From: Myxococcales bacterium
Lineage (GTDB): Bacteria > Myxococcota_A > UBA9042 > UBA3505
Direction of reading: 5' to 3'
Length of the DNA stretch: 64,000 nucleotides
Assembly: GCA_002728755.1 (NCBI GenBank)
Contig: PBVT01000083.1
Span: 20,149-84,148 of the forward strand
The notes beneath the pieces were generated by a model. It did not search any database, was not told the DNA's origin, and was given only the letters and a program-made list of their open reading frames with translations. The stretch's first letter is position 1. Each line of letters opens with the position of its first letter. Of this stretch, positions 19,688 to 30,100 are shown piece after piece. Made by a program: the position numbers and the translations under genes.

Positions 19688-19704
19688 AGCATAGAATCGC
19701 GCGC

Positions 19705-20598
19705 ATGGTACCTATTCAGATCGAGGCCATCAGCCGGGCATTCGGCAATGTTAGGGCGGTGAACAACCTGAGTCTGCGTGTCCCGGAAGGGGAAATATTC
19801 GGTTTCCTGGGGCCGAATGGGGCTGGAAAAACAACGACCATCCGTACGCTTCTGGGCCTCTTACAGCCAGACGCAGGTAGCTGTAGGGTTCTGGGCCACG
19901 ACTGTTGGGAAGAGAGTCATACGGTAAAAGCCAAGATCGGTTTTCTTCCAGGTGATCTGCAATTGCCACCGCGCTGGACAGGTCACGAGTTCTTCTCCTA
20001 CCACGGCTCCTTTCGAAAACAGGACCCCAAACGGCTACAAAACCTTATCGATCGGTTCGACATGGACGGTAGCCGACGGCTGGGAGACCTTTCTAAGGGA
20101 AACCAGCAGAAAGTGGCCATCATCGGAGCGTTCATGCACGAGGCCTCTTTGGTCATCCTGGACGAACCGACGTCGGGTCTCGACCCGTTGATGCAACAGA
20201 ACTTTCTGGAACTCATTGAAGAGGAGCGCGACGCAGGTCGTACGGTGTTCTTGTCCTCACACCACCTACAAGAAGTAGAGCGTGTCGCCGATCAAGTGGG
20301 TATTATTCGTGATGGAACTCTGGTGGCTGTAGAGACCGTCAATGATCTCAAAAGGGTCTGTGAACGTACATTAAGCATCGACTTTTCATCCACCCCTGAT
20401 CTCGACCCGCTGCTACGCCTCGACAATGTCTCTCTGCGTGAGCAATCCGAGCTACGCGTCATTCTTGGAGTGAAAGGGTCTCCGGACGAGATCCTGACCA
20501 CACTTGCCACGATGCCTGTGAAAGACTTTGTCTTTCCATCCGCCGATCTCGAGAGCATCTTTATGCACTACTACGATTCGGGGAGCCATACACCATGA
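19705..20598 (+). CDS. ABC transporter ATP-binding protein (ABC-2 type exporter)
   Basis: 297 residues with the full nucleotide-binding set: Walker A GPNGAGKTT (36-44), ABC signature LSKGNQQK (129-136), Walker B LVILDEPTSGLD (149-160) and the switch His in SSHHLQEVERVAD. The ~75-residue C-terminal extension after the nucleotide-binding domain is typical of the DrrA/CcmA/YhaQ-type subfamily that works with one ABC-2 permease. It powers export of an unidentified substrate across the cytoplasmic membrane. Its stop overlaps the start of the permease gene by 4 bp (ATGA), so the two are translationally coupled. Confidence 0.94.
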   Translation: MVPIQIEAISRAFGNVRAVNNLSLRVPEGEIFGFLGPNGAGKTTTIRTLLGLLQPDAGSCRVLGHDCWEESHTVKAKIGFLPGDLQLPPRWTGHEFFSYHGSFRKQDPKRLQNLIDRFDMDGSRRLGDLSKGNQQKVAIIGAFMHEASLVILDEPTSGLDPLMQQNFLELIEEERDAGRTVFLSSHHLQEVERVADQVGIIRDGTLVAVETVNDLKRVCERTLSIDFSSTPDLDPLLRLDNVSLREQSELRVILGVKGSPDEILTTLATMPVKDFVFPSADLESIFMHYYDSGSHTP

Positions 20599-21389
20599 TG
20601 GCGATCTTCCAACGTACGTTTCGCGATCTACGACGACGAACGATCGGCTTCGGAATCTTTGGTTTTCTATATGCGCTGATGGTCTGTTCCCTCTATCCGG
20701 CCGCAAAGAAAAACGCGGAAACCATTCAAAAATTGATGGATGGGTTTGGTGAAGGGTTCAAGAAATTATTCGGGGGCGACGACTTCGGCACCCTGCCTGG
20801 CTATATAAATGGTGAATTCTTCTCCCTGATCTTCCCCATACTGATCACAGTCTGCATCGTACCAGCGATGGCAGGCATAGTGGCTGGAGAAGTACGCACT
20901 CGCGCCATCGACGCCTCTCTGAGCGTCCCCGTGGATCGGAAACAGTTTCTCCTGGCACGTATGCTGGCTGTCATGGCGATGGTGGGCATCGTATGCCTGA
21001 GCATCACCATTTCTCTGGAACTGGGCTCGATCTTTTTCGACGTCCGGATCCCTCTTGGAAACATTCTACTTACAACGATCGTCTTGTTCTCCTTCGGCCT
21101 GGTCGTTATCGGAGTCACGGCCATGGCTACAAGCCTCCTCTCCAGTCGAGGCTCAGTAAATGCCATCGGAGCCTTATTTCTAGTGATTTCGTATCTCTTC
21201 TGGGTCGTGGTCAACCTCAAGCCAGAAGCCAGCGCTCTCCGATGTCTAACTATATTTTCTGCGTTCAGTCCCCGTGAGGCGTTAAAAGCCGGAGAGCTTA
21301 TTCCGTTCGAGCTTCTTACTCTGTTCGGCTGTTTTGCGCTCTCCACTGCGGCCTCCGTCTTCTTTTTTTCGCGCCGACGGACACTCTAA
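20595..21389 (+). CDS. ABC-2 type transporter permease
   Basis: 264 residues starting inside the stop of the ATPase gene (ATGA). About six transmembrane helices are seen: one near the N-terminus (GIFGFLYALMVCSLYP), then an extracytoplasmic loop, then five helices (LIFPILITVCIVPAMAGIVAGE; MLAVMAMVGIVCLSITISLELG; LLTTIVLFSFGLVVIGVTAMAT; GALFLVISYLFWVVV; LLTLFGCFALSTAASVFFF). The VAGEVRTRAIDASLSVPVDRKQFLLAR segment is the conserved coupling-helix region of ABC-2 permeases such as the NatB/YhaP or ABC2_membrane_2/5 families. Substrate unknown. Confidence 0.9.
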   Translation: MMAIFQRTFRDLRRRTIGFGIFGFLYALMVCSLYPAAKKNAETIQKLMDGFGEGFKKLFGGDDFGTLPGYINGEFFSLIFPILITVCIVPAMAGIVAGEVRTRAIDASLSVPVDRKQFLLARMLAVMAMVGIVCLSITISLELGSIFFDVRIPLGNILLTTIVLFSFGLVVIGVTAMATSLLSSRGSVNAIGALFLVISYLFWVVVNLKPEASALRCLTIFSAFSPREALKAGELIPFELLTLFGCFALSTAASVFFFSRRRTL

Positions 21390-21489
21390 ACAACCTATAG
21401 AGTCGTCTACATAAAGCCTCTATGGCATTGAACTTGCACCTTTGTATCTCCAAATGGGGTCAATCGACCCCGGACGCGGGAGCAGTACA

Positions 21490-21822
21490 ATGGGTCAGAG
21501 CAACGGTAAACGAACGGTAATCGTCCTTGGTATCGGCGTGGCTGCCCTCCTCTGGGCGTATTCCACGGCTCTTGCTGATGTGCCAGAACCAACGGTATCT
21601 CCAGGGGCCGATCATATCTCAAGCACAGCCGCATATGAGATCGTCACCTCCTCGGAATTGCAATCGTACGCCGTACGGGACAGCTCCATGGGCGGATGCA
21701 TGGCGACCCGCCAGATCAACGACAATAACCCGGTACCCGAACATTCGGTGGGAATCCTGGTAATTCTGTTGCTCGGGGGCATCGCCTTTGGATTCCTATA
21801 CCAGCGAGACTCAATCGATTAA
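21490..21822 (+). CDS. Small exported protein with C-terminal membrane anchor
   Basis: 110 residues from the ATG at 21490, which has GGGAG about 9 nt upstream; an in-frame ATG at 21442 would precede it but has no ribosome binding site. Features are a signal peptide (VIVLGIGVAALLWAYSTALA), a ~55-residue polar part containing GGCMATRQ, and a C-terminal helix (VGILVILLLGGIAFGFLYQ) followed by RDSID. The layout 'signal - short ectodomain with Cys - anchor - charged end' recalls C-terminal sorting signals but matches none I know. It lies 100 bp downstream of the ABC permease and may belong to that unit. I do not recognise the family. Confidence 0.5.
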   Translation: MGQSNGKRTVIVLGIGVAALLWAYSTALADVPEPTVSPGADHISSTAAYEIVTSSELQSYAVRDSSMGGCMATRQINDNNPVPEHSVGILVILLLGGIAFGFLYQRDSID

Positions 21823-21940
21823 CCGGCTCAATGACAGAGAAGACACATGATCGGTCACGAAGGTTTCATATCCAGTATTCTTATCAAGGGGTATATCTGA
21901 TATATGGCGTACGGGTGATCTAGGAGCGGGAGGATTCGAT

Positions 21941-23821
21941 ATGCGAAGGGGAGCTCGCACAAAGCAACACAATCTATCGAGCAGAAATACGAAGAAAAAT
22001 CGCTTTCTATTCAGCGCGCTGGTCTTATTTCTAAGCACCAGCATGGTCGTGGTCCAGGGATGCGATGTAGAGCTCGCCGCCAATCGAAATGGAGAAAGCC
22101 CCTTTTCTCGTGACTCCACGTCGACCCCCGACGGAACCGATCCTACCGACACCACAAATACGTTGGACACCACCAACACGTCAGATAGCGCAGACACCTC
22201 GGATTCCAGTGAGGACCTCTGCGGCGATGGCGTCTGTGACGAATTCGAAAACCCCGAAAGCTGCCCCGAGGATTGCCCTATCACCTGTGGTGATGGAACC
22301 TGTGATGGGCTGGAGGCCACCACCAATTGTGTAGAAGATTGCGGTAGTGAATGCGGCGATGCCGTATGTAATGGCAACGAAAGCTCGGTCAACTGTGTAG
22401 ACGATTGTGGCAGCGAATGCGGTGATGCCGTTTGCAATGGAGACGAAACTCCTGCGGCCTGCTCTGAGGACTGTTCCGCCGATTGTGGTGACGGCGCATG
22501 CACAGGTATAGAGACGACTACGAACTGTCACGAGGACTGCGGAACCGAATGTGGTGATGGGGTCTGTAATGGCGGAGAAGACTCCATCGGCTGTTTGGAT
22601 GACTGTGGTACAACCTGTGGCGATATGGCCTGCCAAGAAGGTGAAAACAGCTCCAACTGCGAGTCGGACTGCCCTCCCGCTTGCGGTGATGCCATCTGTA
22701 ACGGAAACGAATCCTCTACATCCTGCTGGGAGGATTGTGGCAGCCAATGCGGTGATGGCACATGCAACGGTAATGAGAGCACAAACTCCTGTGTAGCGGA
22801 TTGTGGCACCAACTGCGGCGACGGCACATGTAATGGGCAGGAAACGACCGTTACCTGTCATTTTGACTGTGGCAGTTCCTGCAATGATGGGGCGTGCAAT
22901 GGGAACGAGAATTCCAATAGTTGCCCCGAGGATTGCGGCTCCGAATGTGGCGATGGAAGCTGTACAGTAGGGGAAACCCCATCCAACTGCTTGCAGGACT
23001 GCCCCACGTCCTGCGGTGACGGATTTTGTGTAGGAAACGAAAACTCCACAAATTGCACCGACGATTGTGGTTCAAGCTGCGGTGACGGTACCTGTAATGG
23101 AGACGAGACATCCATCAACTGCGCAGGAGATTGCGGCACCGTCTGTGGAGACGGCACCTGCAATGGAACCGAATCGACAATCACCTGTACCGAGGATTGT
23201 GGGACGCATTGTGGCGATGGTATGTGCCACTCCAACGCAGAAAATGGAGTGGATTGCCCGGCCGACTGCACCGAATGTGGCGATAACCATTGCGGTCCCA
23301 CCGAGACAACAGCCAGCTGCGCAGCAGACTGCCCCGGCTGTGGAGACGGGTTATGTAATAACGGCGAAACAACGGGCACCTGCTCTGAGGACTGTGGCGA
23401 ACCGATCTCGACGGAGATCATCACGATCTATCGCCATTTCTTTATCGTGCCGTTCTCAAGTACAACCATGCATCGATGGGCACCAACAGACTCAATGGAA
23501 GGCGGTTGGATGCTGGATGGACCGTCATTTGAACTCTATTTAGAACCAGCACCTGGTCGCATTGAGCTACACCAGCTCTTCGCGGCAACACTTCTGACGT
23601 ATCTCCCGACAACGAACCCAACGGAAGGTTCCCCAAACTACGAATACGACACACATCTTGGGTACTGCGAGATTGTCTCCTCGGAAACGGCCACGAAGCC
23701 ATTGTGGAGATTATATCACGAAGGTCTCAATCGATACCTCGTGTCCAAAGATTCTGACGAAATCAGCCACTCCCTTACACTCGGATACGACTACGAGGCG
23801 CTCCTCTGCTATGTACCATGA
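21941..23821 (+). CDS. Cysteine-repeat lipoprotein with 18 CGDGxCNGxE units
   Basis: 626 residues. The signal is long, with a basic n-region of ~20 residues, then FSALVLFLSTSMVVVQGC. An Asp/Thr/Ser linker (about 45-85) follows. Residues ~85-485 contain 18 tandem ~22-residue units of the form CGDGxCNGxExxxxCxxDCG, each with four to five cysteines. The C-terminal ~130 residues form a separate domain (STTMHRWAPT, WRLYHEGLNRYLVSKDSDE) like the DUF5648 repeat domain seen in bacterial and eukaryotic secreted proteins. Every unit carries Asp-Gly and Glu residues suitable for metal or Ca2+ binding (inference). The next gene reuses three of the same units, so the two are related by repeat exchange. 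Confidence 0.85.
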   Translation: MRRGARTKQHNLSSRNTKKNRFLFSALVLFLSTSMVVVQGCDVELAANRNGESPFSRDSTSTPDGTDPTDTTNTLDTTNTSDSADTSDSSEDLCGDGVCDEFENPESCPEDCPITCGDGTCDGLEATTNCVEDCGSECGDAVCNGNESSVNCVDDCGSECGDAVCNGDETPAACSEDCSADCGDGACTGIETTTNCHEDCGTECGDGVCNGGEDSIGCLDDCGTTCGDMACQEGENSSNCESDCPPACGDAICNGNESSTSCWEDCGSQCGDGTCNGNESTNSCVADCGTNCGDGTCNGQETTVTCHFDCGSSCNDGACNGNENSNSCPEDCGSECGDGSCTVGETPSNCLQDCPTSCGDGFCVGNENSTNCTDDCGSSCGDGTCNGDETSINCAGDCGTVCGDGTCNGTESTITCTEDCGTHCGDGMCHSNAENGVDCPADCTECGDNHCGPTETTASCAADCPGCGDGLCNNGETTGTCSEDCGEPISTEIITIYRHFFIVPFSSTTMHRWAPTDSMEGGWMLDGPSFELYLEPAPGRIELHQLFAATLLTYLPTTNPTEGSPNYEYDTHLGYCEIVSSETATKPLWRLYHEGLNRYLVSKDSDEISHSLTLGYDYEALLCYVP

Positions 23822-23873
23822 CCTCGGTTCGGCCGATAAAAAGCAAAGAGTTCCACCATCGATCAAAGCTTCT

Positions 23874-25763
23874 ATGAACCGTACGAACACCAGTTGTGGG
23901 ATATGTCGATGGCGATGGGTTCTGATCCTTTTAGCCGGAGGTCTCTATTCGTGTGGGTCAACCCCCACCCCGGCCGTAAATGTGGATGTAATCGAACCCC
24001 CTGACACATCTTCTACCAACGATGGCAGCGTTACAGACAGCGGTTCCGATTCAGGCCCAAACACCGACGCTGGTAACGACTCACAATCCGACGCTGGTAA
24101 CGACTCACAATCCGACGCTGGTATCGACTCACAATCCGATACTGCGGAAGACTCCCAATCCGATACAAGTTCCGACACGATAACCGAACCCGATCCCGGA
24201 TCAGATACCGCGGTACCTGCCTGCGGTAACGGTATCTGTGAACCCGAGGAAAGCAGCATCTCCTGTCCTGCGGACTGCGGCCAGGACTGCGGCGATGGTA
24301 CCTGTAACGGGGAGGAGTCCACCACCAACTGTCCGGCCGATTGTGGCAGCTTATGCGGTGACGGCGTATGCAATGGAACCGAGACGTCGGAAATATGTTC
24401 TGACGATTGTGGCTCAGAACCAGTAGACTGCCCTCTGGTTGAACCTCCGCCTCCTGTAAGTAACAACCCCTTAGCAGAGACCGTCCAGGGCAACTCCCAT
24501 ACGACTACAGTCAATGGTTTTACCGACGACTACATCACCAACGCGGACGGCTCATTCAAAGTTGGTATACGCCGCGATTGGGGTGGAACTATCATCTTTT
24601 TCGGCTTTTCGGGGGACGGCCCGGGGGTGAACACCACCAATGTAATCGACGCGCACGACACCGGCCGTGAAGTCCAGGTGGCCTTTTATGATCAGGATAA
24701 GGCCATGCAGGGGTGCGCCTACAACGGCTCCTGCCAATCCAGTCCAGGATGTCCCGGGCAGATCACATTCCTCGGATGGAACCCGGTACAGGGTGGCAAT
24801 GAATGTAACCAGGGCTCTGGCGTGGAGTGGGTCAACGCTACGGATGGGATCCTGTCTATGGAGACAAACCCTCTATTCTGGAATCCAGACTGGCAGCAGG
24901 AAAGTTGCGTGAATGAGGCCTGTAATTCCCCAGCTACCAGCGCCCTCCCCTCCGATGTGCTGTATACGCAACGGCTACGGTTTGTAAGCTCCCATGTGGT
25001 CGAGATTGATATGACCGTGACCAACCTGGGCGGAGAGGAATATTACAACTACCATGAATTCCCCACTCTATACGCTAGCTTTGGCCACGAAGGCACCCCC
25101 AATCTATCGGCGATCCTGAACTCCTCGGGCAGTCCGGTCGACATCACAGGCCTGGATGGAAACGGCTTCAACTACAGCGATTTCACCTCACCAGGAGGGT
25201 GGGCCACCCTCCAGAATGAGACCCACAGCTATGGAGTGGGACTCTATTACGAGAATCGCCTTCCCAACTTCCGGGCCTATTGGAAAGCCGGTGTCTTTAA
25301 CAACTTCCGTCTTATGTTCCCGTTTTTGATCCCTGCGTACGGATCCGTCCGGGCCCGAGCCTATCTTATACTCGGCAACTTCGAGACGGTCTCTGGTCTA
25401 GCCAATAATCTCGACAACACCATCCCACCCTTTGGGAGCCTGGACAGTCCCGCAGCCGACGCAATGCTCTCCGGTAGTAGTGCAGAAATAAAGGGCTGGG
25501 TCCTGGACAATAAAGATGTCGAGAACGTCGAAGTCCTCGTAGACGGCGAATTCCTGACAACCCTCAACATCGACCAAAGCCGACCTGATGCCTGCACCCT
25601 CTATCCCGGCTACGCCATGTGCGACTCGAACACCGTCGGATTTGAGGGAACAATCTCCCTACAGGGGCTGACCCCCTGTGCACATATCCTATCCATTCGC
25701 GCTACGGACACGGATGGTAACGCGCGTATCATAGGACGCCACCGCATCTACCTGGGGCAATGA
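23874..25763 (+). CDS. Lipoprotein with three CGDGxCNG units and a C-terminal Ig-like domain
   Basis: 629 residues from the ATG at 23874; frames upstream overlap the preceding gene and carry no signal, so they are likely non-coding. The start choice rests on the signal (WRWVLILLAGGLYSCG) because no strong ribosome binding site is seen. A linker of Asp/Ser repeats (DAGNDSQS, four copies in the DNA) precedes three cysteine units of the kind found in the gene before. The main body (~200-520) is a beta-sandwich-like region (FTDDYITNADGSFKVG, WGGTIIFFGFSGDGPGV), possibly carbohydrate-binding or lyase-like; I cannot name it. The last 100 residues are an Ig-like domain (IKGWVLDNKDVENVEVLVDG) of the type found in secreted enzymes. 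Together with 21941-23821 it forms a tandem pair. Confidence 0.72.
   Translation: MNRTNTSCGICRWRWVLILLAGGLYSCGSTPTPAVNVDVIEPPDTSSTNDGSVTDSGSDSGPNTDAGNDSQSDAGNDSQSDAGIDSQSDTAEDSQSDTSSDTITEPDPGSDTAVPACGNGICEPEESSISCPADCGQDCGDGTCNGEESTTNCPADCGSLCGDGVCNGTETSEICSDDCGSEPVDCPLVEPPPPVSNNPLAETVQGNSHTTTVNGFTDDYITNADGSFKVGIRRDWGGTIIFFGFSGDGPGVNTTNVIDAHDTGREVQVAFYDQDKAMQGCAYNGSCQSSPGCPGQITFLGWNPVQGGNECNQGSGVEWVNATDGILSMETNPLFWNPDWQQESCVNEACNSPATSALPSDVLYTQRLRFVSSHVVEIDMTVTNLGGEEYYNYHEFPTLYASFGHEGTPNLSAILNSSGSPVDITGLDGNGFNYSDFTSPGGWATLQNETHSYGVGLYYENRLPNFRAYWKAGVFNNFRLMFPFLIPAYGSVRARAYLILGNFETVSGLANNLDNTIPPFGSLDSPAADAMLSGSSAEIKGWVLDNKDVENVEVLVDGEFLTTLNIDQSRPDACTLYPGYAMCDSNTVGFEGTISLQGLTPCAHILSIRATDTDGNARIIGRHRIYLGQ
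24066..24161 (+). repeat. 24-bp tandem repeat, about 4 copies
   Basis: Units at 24066-24089 and 24090-24113 are identical, 24114-24137 differs by one base, and 24138-24161 has diverged. They encode DAGNDSQS octads in the linker of the lipoprotein. The near-identity shows recent expansion. Confidence 0.9.
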
Positions 25764-25764
25764 A

Positions 25765-25787
25765 GGAGGCTGAACTCAGAAGCCTCC
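25765..25787. terminator. Hairpin between convergent genes (7-bp stem)
   Basis: GGAGGCT pairs with AGCCTCC across a 9-nt loop, directly after the stop of the plus-strand lipoprotein and overlapping the last codons of the minus-strand gene. There is no T-tract on either strand, so it is only a possible bidirectional terminator. Confidence 0.35.
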
Positions 25788-26888
25788 CAGGCCTCCGAGG
25801 CTGACACCACATTCCTCACGCTCGTCTTTGCATTTCGCGGTCAGGCATTGCAACCAGCAAAAGTCCTCACCATCACCGCAGCCACAGTCTTGAATGCAGC
25901 CAAAGAACGCGTCGAGCTGCTCATAAGCCTCGGGGCTGGCCTCACCCAGGCAGGTTGGCGCACAACAGGGCCCCTTCCCTTCGCAGCCATCGGTTATACA
26001 CTCAAAGGCTGTGCTGCAATCGGCCGTACCAGTACCTGAAGCCGGCGCATCTGGACATTGGCAGGTCCAGACCGATTCCATGCAATTCTCACCAATGCAT
26101 GTGCCCCAACACTCGTCATCTCCGTCTTCACAATTCGAACACTTATCGAAGATGCAGTCCATTAGTACATCGGACTGCGCCTGGGCTTCCTCATTCAACT
26201 TCGACCGGCATTCTGGAAAGCAGCATAAGTCGTCTTCACATTCGTCCGTACAGTCCAGAAACTCCGTGCACTCAGCGGTCCCCTGCATGGCATCAAAATG
26301 GGAACATGCACAGTCTACTGCCAGCTCAGCACACTCGTCACCCGAGCCATTATTTGCGACGGAGTTGGCAAAACATTCCAGAACCGGGAAGTACGCGGCC
26401 TGTCCTTCGACCGAAGCCTTCTCTACACAATCCTGTAGACAATGTAGATCGCCATCCGAGCAGGCATCGTTACAAGCGAAGGTCTCTGCACAATCCGCAG
26501 TCCCGCTCGTCTGATGGCTCATGCATTCGAACCACTCGCTGGTACAGTTTAGGAAGATACAACCTCCCAGACAGTCTTCATTATCAACGTCACAAAAACT
26601 GCATTGTTCGGCACTACACGCGGCATAGGCCTCCCAGGTCCCAACACTGGCCGCGCCAAGCTCTACGGCACAGGCCTGTACGCAAGCACCAATATTATCG
26701 GAATCCGAACAGTTATTATCCCGACTACAATGCAGAACCTCACCACAGGCTACGGTCGAAACAGAGGTGTCTTGGCCCCCGCCATTGGAAGACGTGTCAT
26801 TACCTACCGCGCCTGGCGAAGACCCCTCAGATCCCGGACAGGCGAGAACAAAAACAGATAACAAAACAATCGGAATGAATTTATACAC
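25776..26888 (-). CDS. Cysteine-rich lipoprotein of unknown function
   Basis: 370 residues with signal MYKFIPIVLLSVFVLAC and a short Ser/Gly linker. The mature part has about 50 cysteines arranged in loose ~60-residue units: C-x3-C...C-x2-C...DxxCxxxC, e.g. CSRDNNCSDSDNIGACVQAC, CFADSV-like helices and QCSFCDVDNEDCLGGCIFLNC. The spacing of paired cysteines and intervening Ala-rich helices suggests a repeated disulfide-linked helical hairpin fold like helix-turn repeat proteins of myxobacteria. I do not recognise a named family. It faces the 23874 gene tail-to-tail and precedes a divergent zinc protease across 281 bp. Confidence 0.65.
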   Translation of the reverse strand: MYKFIPIVLLSVFVLACPGSEGSSPGAVGNDTSSNGGGQDTSVSTVACGEVLHCSRDNNCSDSDNIGACVQACAVELGAASVGTWEAYAACSAEQCSFCDVDNEDCLGGCIFLNCTSEWFECMSHQTSGTADCAETFACNDACSDGDLHCLQDCVEKASVEGQAAYFPVLECFANSVANNGSGDECAELAVDCACSHFDAMQGTAECTEFLDCTDECEDDLCCFPECRSKLNEEAQAQSDVLMDCIFDKCSNCEDGDDECWGTCIGENCMESVWTCQCPDAPASGTGTADCSTAFECITDGCEGKGPCCAPTCLGEASPEAYEQLDAFFGCIQDCGCGDGEDFCWLQCLTAKCKDEREECGVSLGGLGGF

Positions 26889-27051
26889 GAGCTAGCTCCA
26901 GGCTGTAAGAAGGGACAGACCATACAGATTCTTCTTCCGATATTTCAACCATAGAAAAGCGACTGCCAAACCCCTTCATAACCAGCACACTGGAAGCCAT
27001 TCTCATTGTGTAGAAGTAAAAACTCAAGGCGAGTTACACAGTGCAGCCCCA

Positions 27052-27072
27052 GCGTTTTGGAGCACAAAACGC
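27052..27072 (+). promoter_or_regulatory. Hairpin GCGTTTT-n7-AAAACGC upstream of zinc protease
   Basis: Perfect 7-bp inverted repeat with 7-nt spacer, about 100 bp upstream of the protease start. It could be an operator or a leader structure. There is also a smaller AACTC/GAGTT pair at 27021-27035. Confidence 0.3.
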
Positions 27073-27169
27073 GCGCAGAGTTGACGGATAGAGATTGGAT
27101 GACCACCATATGCGACGGGCTGGAGGGTATATAGAGGCATTCCTCCGGCATCTAATTCGGAGGACTCCC

Positions 27170-30100
27170 GTGAAACGATCTATCTTCAACTCGACCCGAA
27201 ATATCGTGCTGGTTTTATTGGCCTTTGCGTTGGCACCACTTGGTTGTGCCCAGCAAGTAGGTGATATCGACCGCACCCAGCCCGGCCTGATCGATAAAGA
27301 TGTCTTCGAGGGGGAATGGTTTATGCGCCGTACGGTCATCGATGTACCCTACGACGCCGGCTACACCTTCATAGGCGAGACCGAAGAAGTCATTCGTATT
27401 CGATGGGATATACAGGAAAACCATCTGGTCGCGTTGCGCGCCCATCCTCTTATTGCGGGGACAACGGACGCCGCCCCCATCGCGGTCTTCGAGATTGAAG
27501 ACCATGTGGATGTGAATCGAGAATACAACTCCTCTACCGGAGAGCAGTCCAACGTTATTGTAGAAAACACAGAAGACAATATGTGGTACGAGCGTAGTCA
27601 TCTCCGCGTCGACTGGTCCACAAATCACGTGAAGAACTTCCATTTCTATGTGGATGAGTTGGAACAAGATTCGGTGGCCGTTACCATCGAAGATGAGAAC
27701 GATCCCAACCACCCCATCCTTGGAGTAAAAAACGACGATGGTTCCTGGACCGACTACTCCGATCCGGCAGAAATTCGCGGCCTGGAATCGGCACAATATA
27801 TCGATGTAGTCACCAAGATATTTGTGAAACCCGAGACCTTCCTGGTGGAGGATTGGGACGGGAACCTCTTCTACGAACCCGCTTGTTGGTATTATCTGAA
27901 CTACGATTGCGTCACGGCTATCGTCAGCATCCGTAACTCCTTTGTACGGGTCGATGCAGCGGTCAGCGACTACGAGCCTCTGGAATATCCAGACAACCAG
28001 CTGGTTCGAAACGCGGACGGCGATGCGATTCATGTGCGCTGGAATGCCGATGGAGACCGGGAATCCTACGACCCTGACTCCGATGGCGGCTCGGACGGTG
28101 GAGACAAAAGCACAGGTGCTGGTGATGGGCCACAGGACCCCTATGGCCTGGGTGGTGACAACTCTCTGGTACGAATGGAGATGTTCGACAAGTTCGGGTA
28201 TTTCCGAGTCGAGCGATATGGCTATGATCCCGATTACGGTGAGGTCGAGAGCAACCGTATCTACCTCATCAACCGCTGGAATATCTGGCAGCAAACGCGC
28301 GGTGACGACGGGAACCTCATCCCCTTTCCGGAACGAGAGGTTCGACCCATCGTATACTACCTATCTCCCGGCTTTCCGGACTCGCTCCTTCCAACCGCAA
28401 ACCATCTTGTAAAACAGTGGAACGACGCCTTACAGGAGACCGTCACAAGCCTCACCGGCCGTGCAGACATTCCTGACGTCTTTGAGCTGCGACCAAACAC
28501 TCGCTCGGTCAACGCAGAGACAGGCGAGGTGCTTGTTCGCGGCGAGGTCATCGGTGATCTCCGGTACAGTCATCTGTACCTTGTTGATGAACCTACCCGT
28601 GCCGGACTCCTCGGCTATGGTCCATCGGCGATCGACCTGATGACAGGTGAGATCTTCGCGGCCGACGCCTACATCTATGGTGCGACCGTACGAGAGGTCG
28701 CCGCCAAGGGGCGTGACATCGTAGACCTCATCAATGGTCGTATCGATCCGCAGGAATTCGCGCTGGGCGAGAATGTGCAGGCCTTATTGGCCAAACTGAA
28801 GATGGGCGGAACAAGCCAGGCCTCCCCCTCAAAGGAGGCCCTCGATAAGTTCGTAGCGTCCCGCCCCAACGACAAGCCCAAAAACCCGATGGCAGGTATG
28901 AAGAAAGGCCCGGCTCGGATGCCATCCCCCCATTCGGTCCACAAAATCCCCGGCATCGACAAACTGAAGCGACCGGCCGGATGGACGCACTCCCGCCTAC
29001 AGAACATCAAAGACAAACCCATCGAAGATCTTCTGATGGCGAGTCCCGAACTTCGCATATTGAAGGGCATGGGTATGGTCACGCCGCAAAATGCCAGCCA
29101 ACCTCTACCCCCAGGTCTCCATAGTCAGGTCTCCCCCACCCATTGGGCTTCACCGCTCCATCGTAGAGAGGTGGTCAATCGGTTCCGAAGCTACGCCATG
29201 CGTAATATGATGATGGCTTCCTTCTTCGATGACGCCGTCGCAGGTCTGGCGCTCGAACTGAAGGATACACCCTCCGACGAAATTCTCGACGAGCTCGTCA
29301 GCCACATCTTCCGTGCCACCGCCGAACATGAAGTGGGGCATACACTCGGCCTTCGCCACAACTTTGAAGCGTCCACCGACGCGTTGAACTACCATGAAGG
29401 CTATTGGGACCTTCGCGGTGAAAACCCAGAGCCGATGGCCAACCTGGGTCAGGCGGAGAAGAACGGGAAACTTCGGGAATACCAGTATAGTTCGATCATG
29501 GACTACGCGGGCCGCTTCAACGCCGACATCCAGGGGATTGGGCGCTACGACCGGGCCGCCATCAAATTCGGCTACGGACAACTTGTGGAAGTATTCGACA
29601 ACGCGCCGAATGATCCGCTGCTTGAACTGCAAGACTACGATGGTGACTATTACGATCGTCCATTTTCGCTTCGTGATATCTTCCGGGATCTTCGCCATTA
29701 CACGCGAATCCCGGGCATTATGGGCGGGGTCGACAATATCGGTAAGCGCACGAATGTGCCCTATACGCCTGATGTGGCGGAGCTGATGGGCCAGGACGCC
29801 CACACATCCTATATGTCGCAACATACCGGTGACGCTCCCTGGTCGTATTGGGAGGTCCCCTACCGATACTGTTCCGACGAATACACCTTCGGCACGAAAA
29901 CCTGTCACGCCTACGATATGGGGGCCGATTCCTACGAGATCGTCGCAGACGCTATCGACCGGTATTGGAACTACTACTGGTTCAACAACTTCAAACGCGA
30001 TCGAGTCTTCTTTGACGAGTGGGATTATATGGACCGCATGTGGTACCGCTACTTCCACTTCGTTCATAACGCCTACCAGCACTGGGTGTTTGACGATTGG

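Noticed and set aside
25955..26878. 307-codon open frame on the plus strand
   Set aside because: Antisense to the Cys-rich lipoprotein at 25776-26888; the His/Arg-rich translation is an artefact.
27215..28294. 359-codon open frame on the minus strand
   Set aside because: Antisense to the start of the protease gene; valine/isoleucine-rich shadow translation.
29150..30082. 310-codon open frame on the minus strand
   Set aside because: Antisense to the zinc protease catalytic region; no homology or start signal.
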